From Pontibacter russatus (GTDB taxonomy: Bacteria; Bacteroidota; Bacteroidia; Cytophagales; Hymenobacteraceae), in NCBI RefSeq assembly GCF_009931655.1, contig NZ_CP047984.1, forward strand, positions 3,737,001 through 3,801,000: a DNA stretch of 64,000 nucleotides, read 5' to 3'. The position numbers and the translations under genes are program-made. Within the stretch, counting starts at the first letter, position 1, and each line of letters opens with the position of its first letter. The notes beneath the pieces were generated by a model. That model worked only from the letters and a program-made list of their open reading frames with translations. It was not told the origin of the DNA and did not search any database. Shown here piece by piece: positions 16,646-25,969 of this stretch.

Positions 16646-18484
16646 ATGTACAATATTGATGAATTGAAAGATAGACTTCTTTCAGAACTCAAGGAAATTG
16701 CTGAAGACCTGGGCGTAAAAAACTTCAGGAAACTCAGCAAGCAGGACCTTATCTACAAAATCCTCGACACGCAAGCCGTAACGCCTTCTGAGCAACTACC
16801 AAAAAAATACAAGTCTGCTGTTGGTGCCGCTGCTGTAGGGAATGCTGAAGCATCTGAAAGTGACATTGCTGTAGCAGAAGTAAGCGAAGTGGCCCTGGCA
16901 GAGGCACCCACTCGCGCTAAAAGAGAAAGGCGCCCCGCCCCCGAGCCTGTAGCCGCCCGCACCGAAAGCAACGCCGCCACCGTAGTTGCCGCACCAGCCC
17001 CTGTCAAAGACCATGGCTTGCAGAACAACCGGGAGCGCGTGCGCCCCGAAACGCAAACCCGCGAGGGAAGAGACGATAACAGGAGCAACGCCAACCGCAG
17101 CGACAGCAGAGGAAACGATGCTCCAAAAGAAAACCGTGCCGATAGAGAGAACCGTAGCGACAACCGCGGAAACGACAACCGCGGAAACGACAACCGCGGA
17201 AATGACAACCGGGGCAACGACGCCCGCGACACGCGCAGCGAGCGCGACAACCGAAACGATAACCGCGGCAACGACAGCAGGGGCAATGATACCCGAAACG
17301 ACCGCAACGATACAAACCCGCGCCGCAACAACCAGCAGCAGGCGCAGAATACCACCAATTTCAAGGAGTTTGACGGTATTATCCTGAACGAAGGCGTGCT
17401 GGAACTGATGCAGGATGGGTATGGCTTCCTGCGTTCCACGCACTACAACTACCTGGCCAGCCCGGACGACATTTATGTGTCGCCTTCGCAGATAAAGCTT
17501 TTCGGCCTGAAGACAGGCGACACGGTGAAAGGCCAGATACGCCCGCCGAAGGAAGGCGAGAAATACTTCGCCCTGCTGAAAGTGGAGACCGTGAACGGCC
17601 GCACCACCGAAGAGATCCGCGACCGCATTCCGTTCCAGCATCTCACGCCGCTGTTCCCAGAGGAGCGCCTGAAACTGACCACAAGGCCAAGCCAGCTTTC
17701 CACCCGCATTCTCGACCTGTTCGCTCCGATTGGAAAGGGCCAGCGCGGCATGATTGTGGCGCAGCCAAAGACAGGTAAAACCGTGCTGCTGAAAGAGATC
17801 GCCAATGCCATCTCCGAAAACCACCCGGAGGTGTACCTGATGATCCTGCTGATAGACGAGCGCCCGGAAGAAGTAACCGATATGGCCCGCAGCGTAAAAG
17901 CCGAGGTGATCGCCTCTACCTTCGACGAAACAGCCGAGCGCCACGTGAAAGTGTCGAGCATTGTGCTGGACAAGGCAAAGCGCATGGTGGAGTGCGGCCA
18001 CGACGTGGTGATTCTGCTGGACTCCATTACCCGCCTGGCGCGCGCTTACAACACCGTGGTTCCGTCGTCCGGTAAAATCCTGTCGGGTGGTGTGGACGCC
18101 AACGCGCTGCACAAGCCGAAGCGCTTCTTCGGGGCGGCCCGCAACGTGGAGAACGGCGGCTCGCTCACCATCATCGCTACAGCCCTGATAGACACAGGCT
18201 CGAAGATGGACGAGGTGATTTTTGAAGAATTCAAAGGTACCGGTAACATGGAGCTTCAGCTGGACCGCAAACTGGCCAACAGACGCACCTACCCGGCTAT
18301 CGACGTGCCTGCATCCGGCACACGCCGCGAAGACCTGCTGATGGACAAGGACGAGCTGAACCGTATCTGGATCCTGCGCAAGTTTATGTCTGATATGAAT
18401 TCCATCGAGGCCATGGAGTTCCTGAAAGACAGAATGGTTGGAACCAAGAGCAACGAGGAGTTCCTGATCTCGATGAACGGCTAA
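16646..18484 (+). CDS. rho: Transcription termination factor Rho with long disordered insertion
   Basis: Hexameric RNA-dependent ATPase that ends transcription. The 612-aa protein has a Rho_N domain (residues 1-43), then about 170 residues of low-complexity Ala/Glu and Asn/Arg/Asp/Gly repeats (55-230), then the cold-shock RNA-binding domain (DGYGFLRS to VKGQIRPP), Walker A AQPKTGKT (about 372-379) and [13 protein letters not shown]. Typical Rho has about 420 residues; the extra length is the insertion, a feature of Bacteroidetes Rho that in Bacteroides thetaiotaomicron is reported to promote phase separation. Four near-identical 15-bp units at 17159-17218 encode part of it. Confidence 0.97.
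   Translation: MYNIDELKDRLLSELKEIAEDLGVKNFRKLSKQDLIYKILDTQAVTPSEQLPKKYKSAVGAAAVGNAEASESDIAVAEVSEVALAEAPTRAKRERRPAPEPVAARTESNAATVVAAPAPVKDHGLQNNRERVRPETQTREGRDDNRSNANRSDSRGNDAPKENRADRENRSDNRGNDNRGNDNRGNDNRGNDARDTRSERDNRNDNRGNDSRGNDTRNDRNDTNPRRNNQQQAQNTTNFKEFDGIILNEGVLELMQDGYGFLRSTHYNYLASPDDIYVSPSQIKLFGLKTGDTVKGQIRPPKEGEKYFALLKVETVNGRTTEEIRDRIPFQHLTPLFPEERLKLTTRPSQLSTRILDLFAPIGKGQRGMIVAQPKTGKTVLLKEIANAISENHPEVYLMILLIDERPEEVTDMARSVKAEVIASTFDETAERHVKVSSIVLDKAKRMVECGHDVVILLDSITRLARAYNTVVPSSGKILSGGVDANALHKPKRFFGAARNVENGGSLTIIATALIDTGSKMDEVIFEEFKGTGNMELQLDRKLANRRTYPAIDVPASGTRREDLLMDKDELNRIWILRKFMSDMNSIEAMEFLKDRMVGTKSNEEFLISMNG
17159..17218 (+). repeat. Four tandem 15-bp units inside rho
   Basis: GACAACCGCGGAAAC is present twice exactly, then with one change, then with two, encoding DNRGN repeats of the Rho insertion. 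Unit number could vary by slippage. Confidence 0.85.
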
Positions 18485-18506
18485 GCGCAAGCTTCAGCAT
18501 CAACTT

Positions 18507-18564
18507 ATATATAAACGCATCAGCCCGCTTGCCGAAAGGTGAGCGGGCTGATGCGTTTATATAT
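18507..18564 (+). terminator. Perfect 23-bp hairpin terminator after rho
   Basis: Arms 18507-18529 and 18542-18564 are exact reverse complements with a 12-base loop; the GC core CATCAGCCCGCT is flanked by ATATATAAACG, so the distal arm ends in CGTTTATATAT. It lies 23 bases after the rho stop. Confidence 0.8.
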
Positions 18565-18635
18565 GCTGAACCAGGTCTGATAAAAATAGGCAATGCATTT
18601 AACAATTAGGCAGTACGCGCTCGCTGTGCTTGTAC

Positions 18636-18920
18636 ATCCAACCACCCTTGGACCTCATCTTGTAGGCGAAAATATTTAGTTCATGCCGCAAGCTTAGCGA
18701 CAGCGCAACTTGTAGTTATATAGGAGGCAAGTTTGCCAAGAGATTACCCTAAGTCTGTTTTTCGCATTTATCAACTGGCTGCCATACCCAACCACCTTTA
18801 CCGCTTCGCTCAAACTGGCGGTATATAAGCTTAATAGATAGCCGCTGCTTCAATTTGAATGGCTACAATTCTTTCCCTACAAGATGAGTCTTGGACAAGG
18901 AGGGGCAGTTGAATATATAG
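18636..18920. repeat. Intergenic region with inverted REP-like remnants
   Basis: The 510-base gap between rho and the next gene has no credible gene. CTCATCTTGTAGG at 18653-18665 is inverted at 18877-18889 (CCTACAAGATGAG), and the flanks (CATCCAACCACCC at 18635-18647; AAGGAGGGGCAG at 18898-18909) resemble the repeat units at 46366-46402. It is probably a decayed inverted pair of the same family. Confidence 0.45.
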
Positions 18921-18994
18921 GCATTACCCAATAGAGAATACATTACTGCCCACTATCTAACTCTCTAATTTTCTGACTTTCTAACTCTTTTAAC

Positions 18995-19468
18995 TCACTG
19001 CCAGAAAGCGTAGTCCGGCTGCTGGAGCAGATACACGGTGTACGTCATGACCAGGCCGAATACCATATGGGCGAATATGAGCGTGATGAGGTAGGTCTTC
19101 AGGGCAAGGAGCGGCGGTTTCGGGTGTACCATAAAGAAGAAATACCAGATCACCATGGCGATGATGCCGTGCCCAAGCCCTAAAAGTAAACCCCAGGAGG
19201 CAGTCAGCAGGCCCACCCCCGAATCCCAGAGCGCCAGGTAGAAGAGCGCAAAGAAAATGCCCACGGCATAGTGCGCCACCGTGCCCACCGCCTTGGTGCT
19301 GACGGCATCCGAGAGGCCTCCGTCCGGTTGCGTGCGAAACAGCACCATAGTGCCCAGTATCTTTATCACCTTCATTACCCGGTGCGTGGCGTACGAAAGC
19401 AGGTACAGAAAAGCCGTCATGGCGGCGGTGGCGGCCAGTCCGCCGAGAATTGCGTGCAGAAGTTTCAT
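18995..19468 (-). CDS. Four-helix inner membrane protein of unknown function
   Basis: A 157-aa hydrophobic protein with about four predicted membrane segments: ILGGLAATAAMTAFLYLL, YAVGIFFALFYLALW, GIIAMVIWYFFFMV and TLIFAHMVFGLVMTYTVYLL. No family is recognised. It lies 55 bases downstream of the UbiA-family gene on the same strand, so it may belong to that lipid- or quinone-modifying cluster. Confidence 0.75.
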   Translation of the reverse strand: MKLLHAILGGLAATAAMTAFLYLLSYATHRVMKVIKILGTMVLFRTQPDGGLSDAVSTKAVGTVAHYAVGIFFALFYLALWDSGVGLLTASWGLLLGLGHGIIAMVIWYFFFMVHPKPPLLALKTYLITLIFAHMVFGLVMTYTVYLLQQPDYAFWQ

Positions 19469-19523
19469 AGGGAGCGCATTGTTTTGCCTGTATACGAGAC
19501 ATCGCTCCTATATATAGCAGGCG

Positions 19524-20399
19524 TTACAAATAGGCGCGCACCACCATCATGATAATGAAAGCCGTGCTGATGCTGAGCGAGGAGATTTTGTTCATCTGCA
19601 TGGTGTTTTCGTAGTTCACCTCCCGCGGGTCATGCTGCGACCGCAGCACCCAGCCCGCAAAAAAATAAACGACCGGAGCCGTGCAAATCAGGAAGATATA
19701 TATGTTCCGTACCTGATCGGTTGTAAAATAAAGATAAAGCAGCAAGGCTGTGCCCAAAAGCAGGCTGGCAGCGGCAAACAGGTAGGTGCCTTTGATGCCT
19801 AAAATGAGGCTCAGCGTGCGGTCGCCGCGCTGTCGGTCCTCGCTGTGCTGGTAAATCTGGGTGAGGGGGTAGGAGCCGCAGAGAAAGAGCGTGCTGACGA
19901 GGGCAAATCCAATATAGGGCAGTTGCAGCACCTCCGCCGGCGCGAAGCCAATGCCCACCAGCACCATCACAAAAGTAAAGGCTCCCTGGAAAAAAGTGAC
20001 GACAAAGGTGCTGAGGATGGGGTGTTTTTTCAGCCGAATGCCTTCGTAGCTATATGCCTTCGACACGAGCAGGTACAGCGTCACCAGAGCCCCGAACAGC
20101 GGCGACAGCAGCATGCCCAGCCCCACGGCCAGCACATCGAACAGCAACACAAGGTGCATGAGCTGCCGCGTCACTTTGGGCGGTTGCTTCAAACCGCCGA
20201 TGCTGCCCTCGTCGCGGTCGTAGTAGGAGTTGTAGCCGTTGCTGGCCGGGTACGCCAGCAGGTGCAGGATCAGGAACACCGCCACTGCCCGCCACACCGC
20301 ATAACCGGTCACCGCGCTCAGCGCAAACCAGAAAATCGGCATCAGGTACACCGAAAACGGAATCCGCATCAGCGTCAGGGCGCTTCTGTAGCTATTCAT
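19524..20399 (-). CDS. UbiA-family prenyltransferase
   Basis: Integral membrane enzyme that transfers a prenyl chain to an aromatic or other acceptor. The 291-aa protein has the two Asp-rich motifs of the superfamily, NGYNSYYDRDEGS (near residue 55) and YQHSEDRQRGDRT (near 190), and about eight hydrophobic helices. It is not clearly MenA, UbiA or a heme O synthase, and no quinone gene is adjacent. The methyltransferase gene upstream suggests sequential prenylation and methylation of one product (inference). Confidence 0.88.
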   Translation of the reverse strand: MNSYRSALTLMRIPFSVYLMPIFWFALSAVTGYAVWRAVAVFLILHLLAYPASNGYNSYYDRDEGSIGGLKQPPKVTRQLMHLVLLFDVLAVGLGMLLSPLFGALVTLYLLVSKAYSYEGIRLKKHPILSTFVVTFFQGAFTFVMVLVGIGFAPAEVLQLPYIGFALVSTLFLCGSYPLTQIYQHSEDRQRGDRTLSLILGIKGTYLFAAASLLLGTALLLYLYFTTDQVRNIYIFLICTAPVVYFFAGWVLRSQHDPREVNYENTMQMNKISSLSISTAFIIMMVVRAYL

Positions 20400-20502
20400 T
20401 TATCATTTACCAACTAACATTTATCATACAGCTCAGGAGCGCTTAGTAAGTAGATTCTATATGGCAGGAGCCTTGCTCAAAAATCGACCGAATCAGACCT
20501 AT

Positions 20503-20524
20503 ACTGATTCAATCATTCAAAATT
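20503..20524. repeat. AT-rich word repeat (ATTCAATCATTCAAAATT)
   Basis: This short AT-rich string overlaps the methyltransferase stop and shares CAATCATTCA and ATTCAAAATT words with the inverted repeat at 53691-53768 in the mutase operon. It is probably a fragment of a dispersed AT-rich repeat. Confidence 0.35.
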
Positions 20525-21329
20525 ACTCCTCCGCGTACCCGATGAGGTAAATCACGTGCTTACCCGGGCGTGTGCCAGCTTTGCCGGTTCGCCATATATA
20601 CCGCGGGGAGTCTATGTCCTGTACCATGCGCTGCAGCATCTCGGGGGTATAGATGCGGAGCAGCGAAACCGTGCCGTCCCATATAATGCCCAGCGGAATA
20701 AGCGGGACGAGGTACGTGAAAAAAAGCCTGCTGAGACGGAACGGCCGGATAAAGGGCGTCACCAGGAAGATGATGACCGGGAAGGCCGTCCAGAGCAGCA
20801 GCACCTCCAGCCAGCTCTTGCTCGCTCCTTCAAATACACCGATGGCTGCCTTGTCGTGGGCCGCGCGCTGTAAGATGGCCTTCGCCACGGCAGGCGGGAA
20901 GTGGTGGAACGAGGAAAAAATGGTGCGCACGCCGGTGATATGTGCGGGCACAGCCGTGGCGTCCACAGGTTCGGGTATATAATCCAGGGCACCGCCGGAA
21001 GTTTGCTGCAGGTATATATAGGAAGCGATGTTTGGGTAGAGATCGGTGAGGGTAATATGGATGGTGGTGCCCATGCGCTGGCTCAACTCACGCTGCACCA
21101 CGCCGATGCCGCCCCCGGCTCCGGAGCACAGGTCGGTGATATGGCGCTGCTGCGTGCGCTCCAACAGCTCCTGCAGCAAGGGCAGGGCAGCCTCGTAAGC
21201 GCTCAGCTTCGAAATCATGAAACGCAGGAAATCGAGCATCCCTTGGCGGATGACGTGCGGAAACCACCGCTGGTCTTCTAACTCGAAAAGCTGGAGGCGT
21301 AGGTTCAAAGGTCTGGCTTTATATGCCAT
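20523..21329 (-). CDS. Class I SAM-dependent methyltransferase, membrane-associated
   Basis: A 268-aa protein with the SAM motif ITDLCSGAGGGIGVV near residue 80 and an acidic strand LTDLYPN; two hydrophobic stretches (LLLWTAFPVIIFLVTPF and LFFTYLVPLIPLGIIW) suggest membrane attachment. The ATG at 21329 (MAYKARPLNLRLQLFELED) was preferred to an upstream ATG at 21374 that adds a basic, low-quality extension. Substrate unknown; the neighbouring UbiA gene suggests a prenylated lipid or quinone-like acceptor. Confidence 0.85.
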   Translation of the reverse strand: MAYKARPLNLRLQLFELEDQRWFPHVIRQGMLDFLRFMISKLSAYEAALPLLQELLERTQQRHITDLCSGAGGGIGVVQRELSQRMGTTIHITLTDLYPNIASYIYLQQTSGGALDYIPEPVDATAVPAHITGVRTIFSSFHHFPPAVAKAILQRAAHDKAAIGVFEGASKSWLEVLLLWTAFPVIIFLVTPFIRPFRLSRLFFTYLVPLIPLGIIWDGTVSLLRIYTPEMLQRMVQDIDSPRYIWRTGKAGTRPGKHVIYLIGYAEE

Positions 21330-21422
21330 ACCACCCCGCCGCCCGAAAGGTTGCTCCGGTGCCGCAAACCGCACTTACAACAAGGTTTATATATATGGTA
21401 TGGCCCAGCCTCTGTCATCAAC

Positions 21423-21929
21423 CTAACGGAGATACCCGTCCCTGCCCGCGCCTACCTTCAGGCCGTCGCCGGTGTTGCTGAACAGCTGCCAGTACTCTTC
21501 CGCGGGCTCCTGCGGGTCAGGGGAGACGGTGAGGGTGCTGTGGTCGGTGAAGTAAATGGTGAAGCCATAGTAGGCAGCCTCCTCCACCCGCTTCACCACC
21601 AAAGCAGGCATGCGCTTCACCAGTTGCAGCAGCCGCTGGTCTCGGTAGCTGGAGCCGGGCACTTTCCAGTCCCACACCGGCGACGGCAAGCCAGCTTCGC
21701 GCTTGCGTATATATACCTCGCTGTGCCGGATGGCGTCACCGCCCGGCTGCTGCAACTGCCAGGGGCAGTTCAGGGCCAGCGTTATTTCGCCCACATCCAG
21801 GATCAGCCCCTGCGGGGTGGTGTAGCGGGTGCTTCCGAAATGGAAGAACTGCACCAGCCCGTTGCGGGTGGTTTTGGTGAGCGGCAGGCCGGGTAGTCGG
21901 TCAAACTCCTGTGTGGCTGATGCTGGCAT
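21423..21929 (-). CDS. Conserved hypothetical protein
   Basis: A 168-aa soluble protein with no recognised domain. It begins MPASATQEFDRLPGLPLTK and contains segments such as LVQFFHFGSTRYTTPQGL and YYGFTIYFTDHSTLTV. The ATG at 21929 is preferred because a TATCTTTG -7 box lies 33 bases upstream, which the longer frame would overlap. It is transcribed toward the methyltransferase gene, 93 bases away, and divergently from the PBP1A gene. Confidence 0.7.
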   Translation of the reverse strand: MPASATQEFDRLPGLPLTKTTRNGLVQFFHFGSTRYTTPQGLILDVGEITLALNCPWQLQQPGGDAIRHSEVYIRKREAGLPSPVWDWKVPGSSYRDQRLLQLVKRMPALVVKRVEEAAYYGFTIYFTDHSTLTVSPDPQEPAEEYWQLFSNTGDGLKVGAGRDGYLR

Positions 21930-21961
21930 ATGGCAAGGGTATGGGGTGCTGGCGGATGGCG

Positions 21962-21969
21962 CAAAGATA
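21962..21969 (-). promoter_or_regulatory. -7 box of the 21.4-kb hypothetical gene
   Basis: TATCTTTG on the minus strand, an exact TAnnTTTG match, 33 bases upstream of the ATG at 21929. Confidence 0.6.
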
Positions 21970-22053
21970 GGCACCGCCCGTAAAAGAACAGGCCTTTTGC
22001 CGAACGTTTACTAAGTTTTGAACCTTTAAATCGCGGTTGTTGTGTACAAAAGG

Positions 22054-22061
22054 TATATTTG
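22054..22061 (+). promoter_or_regulatory. -7 box of the PBP1A gene
   Basis: TATATTTG on the plus strand, 62 bases before the ATG at 22123, with TTG 17 bases upstream at 22037-22039 as a possible -33 element. Confidence 0.65.
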
Positions 22062-22122
22062 CAGTCGTTCTGGAACGGGCGCAAACGTGAATTTAACAAG
22101 GGTGTCCTCTATTTGATAAAGC

Positions 22123-24453
22123 ATGCTGCAAGAGCGAGAAGTAGTAGAAAAGCCAAAGAAACCCATCCATAAAAGCATTATTCGGTTTGTCTGGAAGTGC
22201 CTGTTTATAGGCGTCGCATTTGTGGTGGGCTACTTGCTAAGCGTGGACAACAACGTGTTTTACCTCTTCGGCGCCTCCCCAAGCCTGGACAAACTGGAGA
22301 ACCCGCGCTCTGACCAGGCCTCGGAGCTATATACCGCCGACGGGCAGTTGATAGGCAAGTACTTTCAGGAGAACCGCAGCCCCGTAAGCTACGACAGCGT
22401 GTCGCCAATGCTGATCAAGGCGCTCATCGCCACAGAAGACGCGCGCTTTTACGAACACTCCGGCATTGACCCGGCCGCCATCGCCTCGGCTGTATATGGC
22501 GCGCTGCAGGGCGATGCCCGCGGCGCCAGCACCATCACGCAGCAGCTCGCCAAAAACCTCTACAAAACCCGCACCAACGAATCGAAAGGGGTGCTGGGGC
22601 ATATACCGGTGGCTGACTTGGTCATCTCCAAAACCAAGGAGTGGCTGACGGCCATCAAGCTGGAGCAGCGCTACACCAAGCAGGAGATTCTGGCGATGTA
22701 CCTCAACACCGTCGATTTCGGCTCCAACTCCTTCGGTATCAAGGTCGCCTCCAAAACCTTCTTCGGCACCCCGCCTGATAGCCTGAAAACTGAGGAGGCG
22801 GCCGTGCTGGTGGGGCTCCTGAAAGCGCCGACCTATTACAGTCCGCGCTTCAACCCTGAAAACGCCACCCGCCGCCGCAACACGGTGCTGGCACAGCTGG
22901 CCAAGTACAACTATATATCCCCGGCAAAGGCCGACTCGCTGAGCCAACTGCCGCTGGTGCTGGACTACAGTGTGGAAAACCATTACGATGGCCCTGCCAC
23001 GTACTTCCGGGGGGCGGTGGCCGACTACCTGCAGGAGTGGACGAAGCAGAACGGCTACGACCTGTACCGCGACGGCCTGAAGATATACACCACCATCGAT
23101 TCCCGGATGCAGGCGCACGCCGAGGAGGCTATGGAGGAGCACATGCGCAAGCTGCAGCGCCGCTTCGACAACCACTGGGAAGGCAAAAACCCCTGGGTGG
23201 ATGAGGACAACCGCGAGATTCCCGGTTTCATAGAGGAGACCATCAAGCGCACCTCCTATTACCAGCGGCTGAAGGATAAATACGGCAAGGACACAGCCGC
23301 CATCAACAAAGAACTGCACACGCCGCGCGAGATGATGGTGTTTACCTGGGACAACGACTCGCTGGAAAAGAAAGTGACCATGAGCCCCCTGGACTCGCTG
23401 GCCTACTACAAGCACTTCCTGCACGGCGGCATGATGACCATGGACCCTTTCTCCGGGCATATAAAGGCCTGGGTGGGCGGCATCAACTTCAAGTATTTTA
23501 AGTACGACCACGTGAAACAGGCGCGCCGGCAGCCGGGCTCTACCTTCAAGCCATTTGTGTACGTGGCCGCCATCGACAACGGCTACTCGCCCTGCGACAA
23601 AGTGGTGGACAAGCGCGTGACCATCAACTACGTGGAGAACGGGGAAGCCAAAAGCTGGTCGCCCACCAATGCTGACTGGGAGTATACCGGTGCCCCCATG
23701 ACGCTGCGCCGCGCCATGGGCAAGTCTGTGAACTCCGTAACGGCACAACTCACCGAGCTGGTGGGGTGGGAGACCGTGGTGAAGTATGCGCACCGCCTTG
23801 GCATTACGAGTCCGCTGGATGCGGTCCCGTCCATTGGCCTGGGGCCGAGCGATGTGTCTGTATACGACATGGTGGCGGCGTACAGCACCTTCCCAAACCA
23901 GGGATTCTACACGGAGCCCATGTTCATTACCCGCATCGAAGACCGTAACGGCAACCTGATACACCAGTTTGTGCCGAAGCAGAAGAAGGTGCTGAGCGAA
24001 GAGACCGCTTTCCTGATGATGCACATGCTGAAGGGCGGCATGGAGGAGCCGGGGGGCACCTCCCAGGCCCTGTGGGAGTACGACCTCTGGAAGAAAGGAA
24101 ACGAGATTGGCGGCAAAACCGGCACCACCTCCAACCACTCCGACGGCTGGTATATGGGCGTGACAAAAGACCTGGTGACGGGTATATGGGTGGGCGGCGA
24201 AGACCGCAGCATTCACTTCCGCACCTCACAGTTGGGCGAGGGCTCTAAAACCGCGCTGCCGGTGTTCGGGCTATATATGGAGAAGATATACGAGGACGAG
24301 GAACTGGGCTACACCATGGGCCGCTTCCCAAAACCCACTGTCGACATCAGCAAAGAGTATAACTGTACCACCGTGCTGCCCAAGCAAACCCTGCCCGACT
24401 CCACGCAGCTGGACTCCGTGCTGGAACTGCTGAATACGGGTAATATTCTGTAG
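22123..24453 (+). CDS. mrcA: Class A penicillin-binding protein 1A (transglycosylase/transpeptidase)
   Basis: Polymerises and cross-links peptidoglycan in the periplasm. The 776-aa protein has a cytoplasmic head, one membrane helix (about residues 25-45), a GT51 domain with EDARFYEHSGID (about 104) and GASTITQQLAKNL, and a transpeptidase domain with PGSTFKP (active Ser, about 472), SVN (about 534) and GGKTGTTSN (about 663). All catalytic motifs are intact and length is normal. It is monocistronic with its own -7 box. Confidence 0.96.
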   Translation: MLQEREVVEKPKKPIHKSIIRFVWKCLFIGVAFVVGYLLSVDNNVFYLFGASPSLDKLENPRSDQASELYTADGQLIGKYFQENRSPVSYDSVSPMLIKALIATEDARFYEHSGIDPAAIASAVYGALQGDARGASTITQQLAKNLYKTRTNESKGVLGHIPVADLVISKTKEWLTAIKLEQRYTKQEILAMYLNTVDFGSNSFGIKVASKTFFGTPPDSLKTEEAAVLVGLLKAPTYYSPRFNPENATRRRNTVLAQLAKYNYISPAKADSLSQLPLVLDYSVENHYDGPATYFRGAVADYLQEWTKQNGYDLYRDGLKIYTTIDSRMQAHAEEAMEEHMRKLQRRFDNHWEGKNPWVDEDNREIPGFIEETIKRTSYYQRLKDKYGKDTAAINKELHTPREMMVFTWDNDSLEKKVTMSPLDSLAYYKHFLHGGMMTMDPFSGHIKAWVGGINFKYFKYDHVKQARRQPGSTFKPFVYVAAIDNGYSPCDKVVDKRVTINYVENGEAKSWSPTNADWEYTGAPMTLRRAMGKSVNSVTAQLTELVGWETVVKYAHRLGITSPLDAVPSIGLGPSDVSVYDMVAAYSTFPNQGFYTEPMFITRIEDRNGNLIHQFVPKQKKVLSEETAFLMMHMLKGGMEEPGGTSQALWEYDLWKKGNEIGGKTGTTSNHSDGWYMGVTKDLVTGIWVGGEDRSIHFRTSQLGEGSKTALPVFGLYMEKIYEDEELGYTMGRFPKPTVDISKEYNCTTVLPKQTLPDSTQLDSVLELLNTGNIL

Positions 24454-24620
24454 CAGGTCTGCCCGGGTCAGGGTATATATAAATAATGGAAAGGCGCAAT
24501 TAGTTTATTTAACTGCGATAGCCAACCTGTATGTCAACACGAGGTAGTGGCACAGTATTTTAACAGTATCAGATAGAGTGGCTTATAATGCTCCTTAGCT
24601 TTTGTTAGGGATAGTGCTTT

Positions 24621-25040
24621 TTACTTTGGCTGATAGTTTTCCCAATACTCTTTTGGCGTTACAATTTTGGTCCTTTTATATTTGCCCATCGTAAAATCGT
24701 TGGAATTACCTGTAATCAGGTAATTAGCTTTACTTTCTTCCGCAAGTTCTAAAAGCCTGTTATCAGGTTGGTCGCTTATGATAGATAATTTTGTTTTAGG
24801 ATAAAATTTCACGGCTTTTGTCTCGACAGTAGCTAAAACAGTTTGCGCCGCGTTTATAAAATCCAGATACTTCGAAAATTTTTTACGATTCAGGACTTCA
24901 TAGTATTCCGATATGAGTTCATCAGAAATACAAAGCATAATCTTGTCTTCAATGAAAAGCTCGTTTATGATTAGGTAAGGAAAACTCCGTTGGATAAGTG
25001 CTGATACTAAAACATTGGTGTCAAGAATTATTCTTTGCAT
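24621..25040 (-). CDS. PIN-domain toxin of a toxin-antitoxin pair
   Basis: A 139-aa PIN-domain ribonuclease of the COG1569 type. It starts MQRIILDTNVLVSALI with the first catalytic Asp, has ISDELISEYYEVL with an acidic residue in the second position, and ends with DNRLLELAEESKANYLITGNSNDF, the last acidic cluster. Such toxins cleave RNA and are neutralised by the upstream partner. It overlaps the antitoxin by 20 bases and is much AT-richer than the surrounding genes, suggesting acquisition. Confidence 0.9.
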   Translation of the reverse strand: MQRIILDTNVLVSALIQRSFPYLIINELFIEDKIMLCISDELISEYYEVLNRKKFSKYLDFINAAQTVLATVETKAVKFYPKTKLSIISDQPDNRLLELAEESKANYLITGNSNDFTMGKYKRTKIVTPKEYWENYQPK

Positions 25041-25251
25041 TCTTTCTTACAGCATTTACTTCCTTTGTTATATCTTTCACAGTCAGTTTAGAAAGGCCAT
25101 ATTTCTCCGCAAGCGCAATACTTTTACCTAAATTCTGTCGCATTAATTCTTTGCTTACTATTTCTACGAAGTCGGAAAAACTTAATTTATCCGCCTTTAT
25201 TCCAAACTTATTATACTCAAGGTCAGATATCGAAATACTTAGTGTTCTCAT
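25021..25251 (-). CDS. Antitoxin partner of the PIN toxin
   Basis: A 76-aa protein beginning MRTLSISISDLEYNKFGIK, with a strand then helices (FSDFVEIVSKELMRQNL, SIALAEKYGLSKLTVKDITKEVNAVR), the typical layout of small antitoxins that bind DNA as dimers. It lies directly upstream of and overlaps the toxin gene, so identification rests mainly on context. The ATG at 25251 is the only plausible start. Confidence 0.75.
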   Translation of the reverse strand: MRTLSISISDLEYNKFGIKADKLSFSDFVEIVSKELMRQNLGKSIALAEKYGLSKLTVKDITKEVNAVRKNAKNNS

Positions 25252-25388
25252 AAGTTCCTTTTAACAATATTAAAATACGAATTTTATTTGATTCCATTTT
25301 AAGATTCAGCTTTGTATATAATGGTTATTATATAAAGCGTAGCATCCCGAAGGGTGATATGATTTATGTACCTTGTTGTGTTTTCATT

Positions 25389-25846
25389 TTATTCAGTTTC
25401 AAACACTTGTCCATTTAGGGTGTGAGTGCAACAATCACAGAATGGAGCCAAGTCTTTCGCTTTCAACTTAGGATTTGATAGCTGTAATTTTCCATCATCA
25501 TCAATGAACATTCCTGAGACATAGGTGGATTCTCCAACTCTGAAAAATCTTTTCTATCCTCTTCATTCAGAGCGACTACCCAGTATATAGGTTCCAGTTC
25601 ATCCAACCGAGATTTTGCTTCGTTTACGACGTCCTCCCAATCTTTCCCAACTTTTGATAATAGAAATCTGAAAAGAGGGGCATAGTCAAGTCCTCTTTCT
25701 TTTTTACCGTGCATAGAACCTTTGGTTTGCTAAAGTGTCTCCCGCTTTTTGTTTCTGGAATCTTTGAAATCACCACCGAAATTATGACGAACACCCCTTG
25801 CTCTTGTATTTACCTTTCTAAATAAGGGTGTTTTGTCTCTATTCAT
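25389..25846 (-). pseudogene. Broken AT-rich gene with an in-frame stop and a frameshift
   Basis: From an ATG at 25846 the frame encodes MNRDKTPLFRKVNTRARG and stops at a TAG (25730-25732) after 38 codons; the same frame then continues (KKERGLDYAPLFRFLLSK, WEDVVNEAKSRLDELEPIYWV). In an A5 run at 25543-25547 (T5 on the coding strand) a one-base loss shifts the frame; restoring one T would read DFFRVGESTYVSGMF and continue to a TAA at 25389 through a Cys motif, PFCDCCTH. The intact ancestor would have about 152 residues. I do not recognise its function. Confidence 0.75.
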
Positions 25847-25969
25847 TTCGTTTTTCTAAATGAAATACAACTACTGTATATACGTAACTGTGAGGTCCTC
25901 TGCACTATATATGAAGCAAGCAAAGAAGTTAAATCAAACAGCCCCTCGTTTATATATGTAGCCGTTTCC

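Noticed and set aside
17159..17218. Tandem repeats considered as a CRISPR array
   Set aside because: Units are 15 bp, directly adjacent without spacers, in frame, and encode DNRGN repeats of Rho.
16796..18490. 564-residue open frame on the minus strand
   Set aside because: Opposite rho; composition is typical of an antisense shadow and no domain is visible.
18485..18994. tRNA or structured RNA in the rho downstream gap
   Set aside because: No cloverleaf or T-loop GTTCRA pattern could be built; only the terminator and repeat fragments are present.
22327..24216. 629-residue open frame on the minus strand
   Set aside because: Opposite the penicillin-binding protein gene, whose catalytic motifs are complete.
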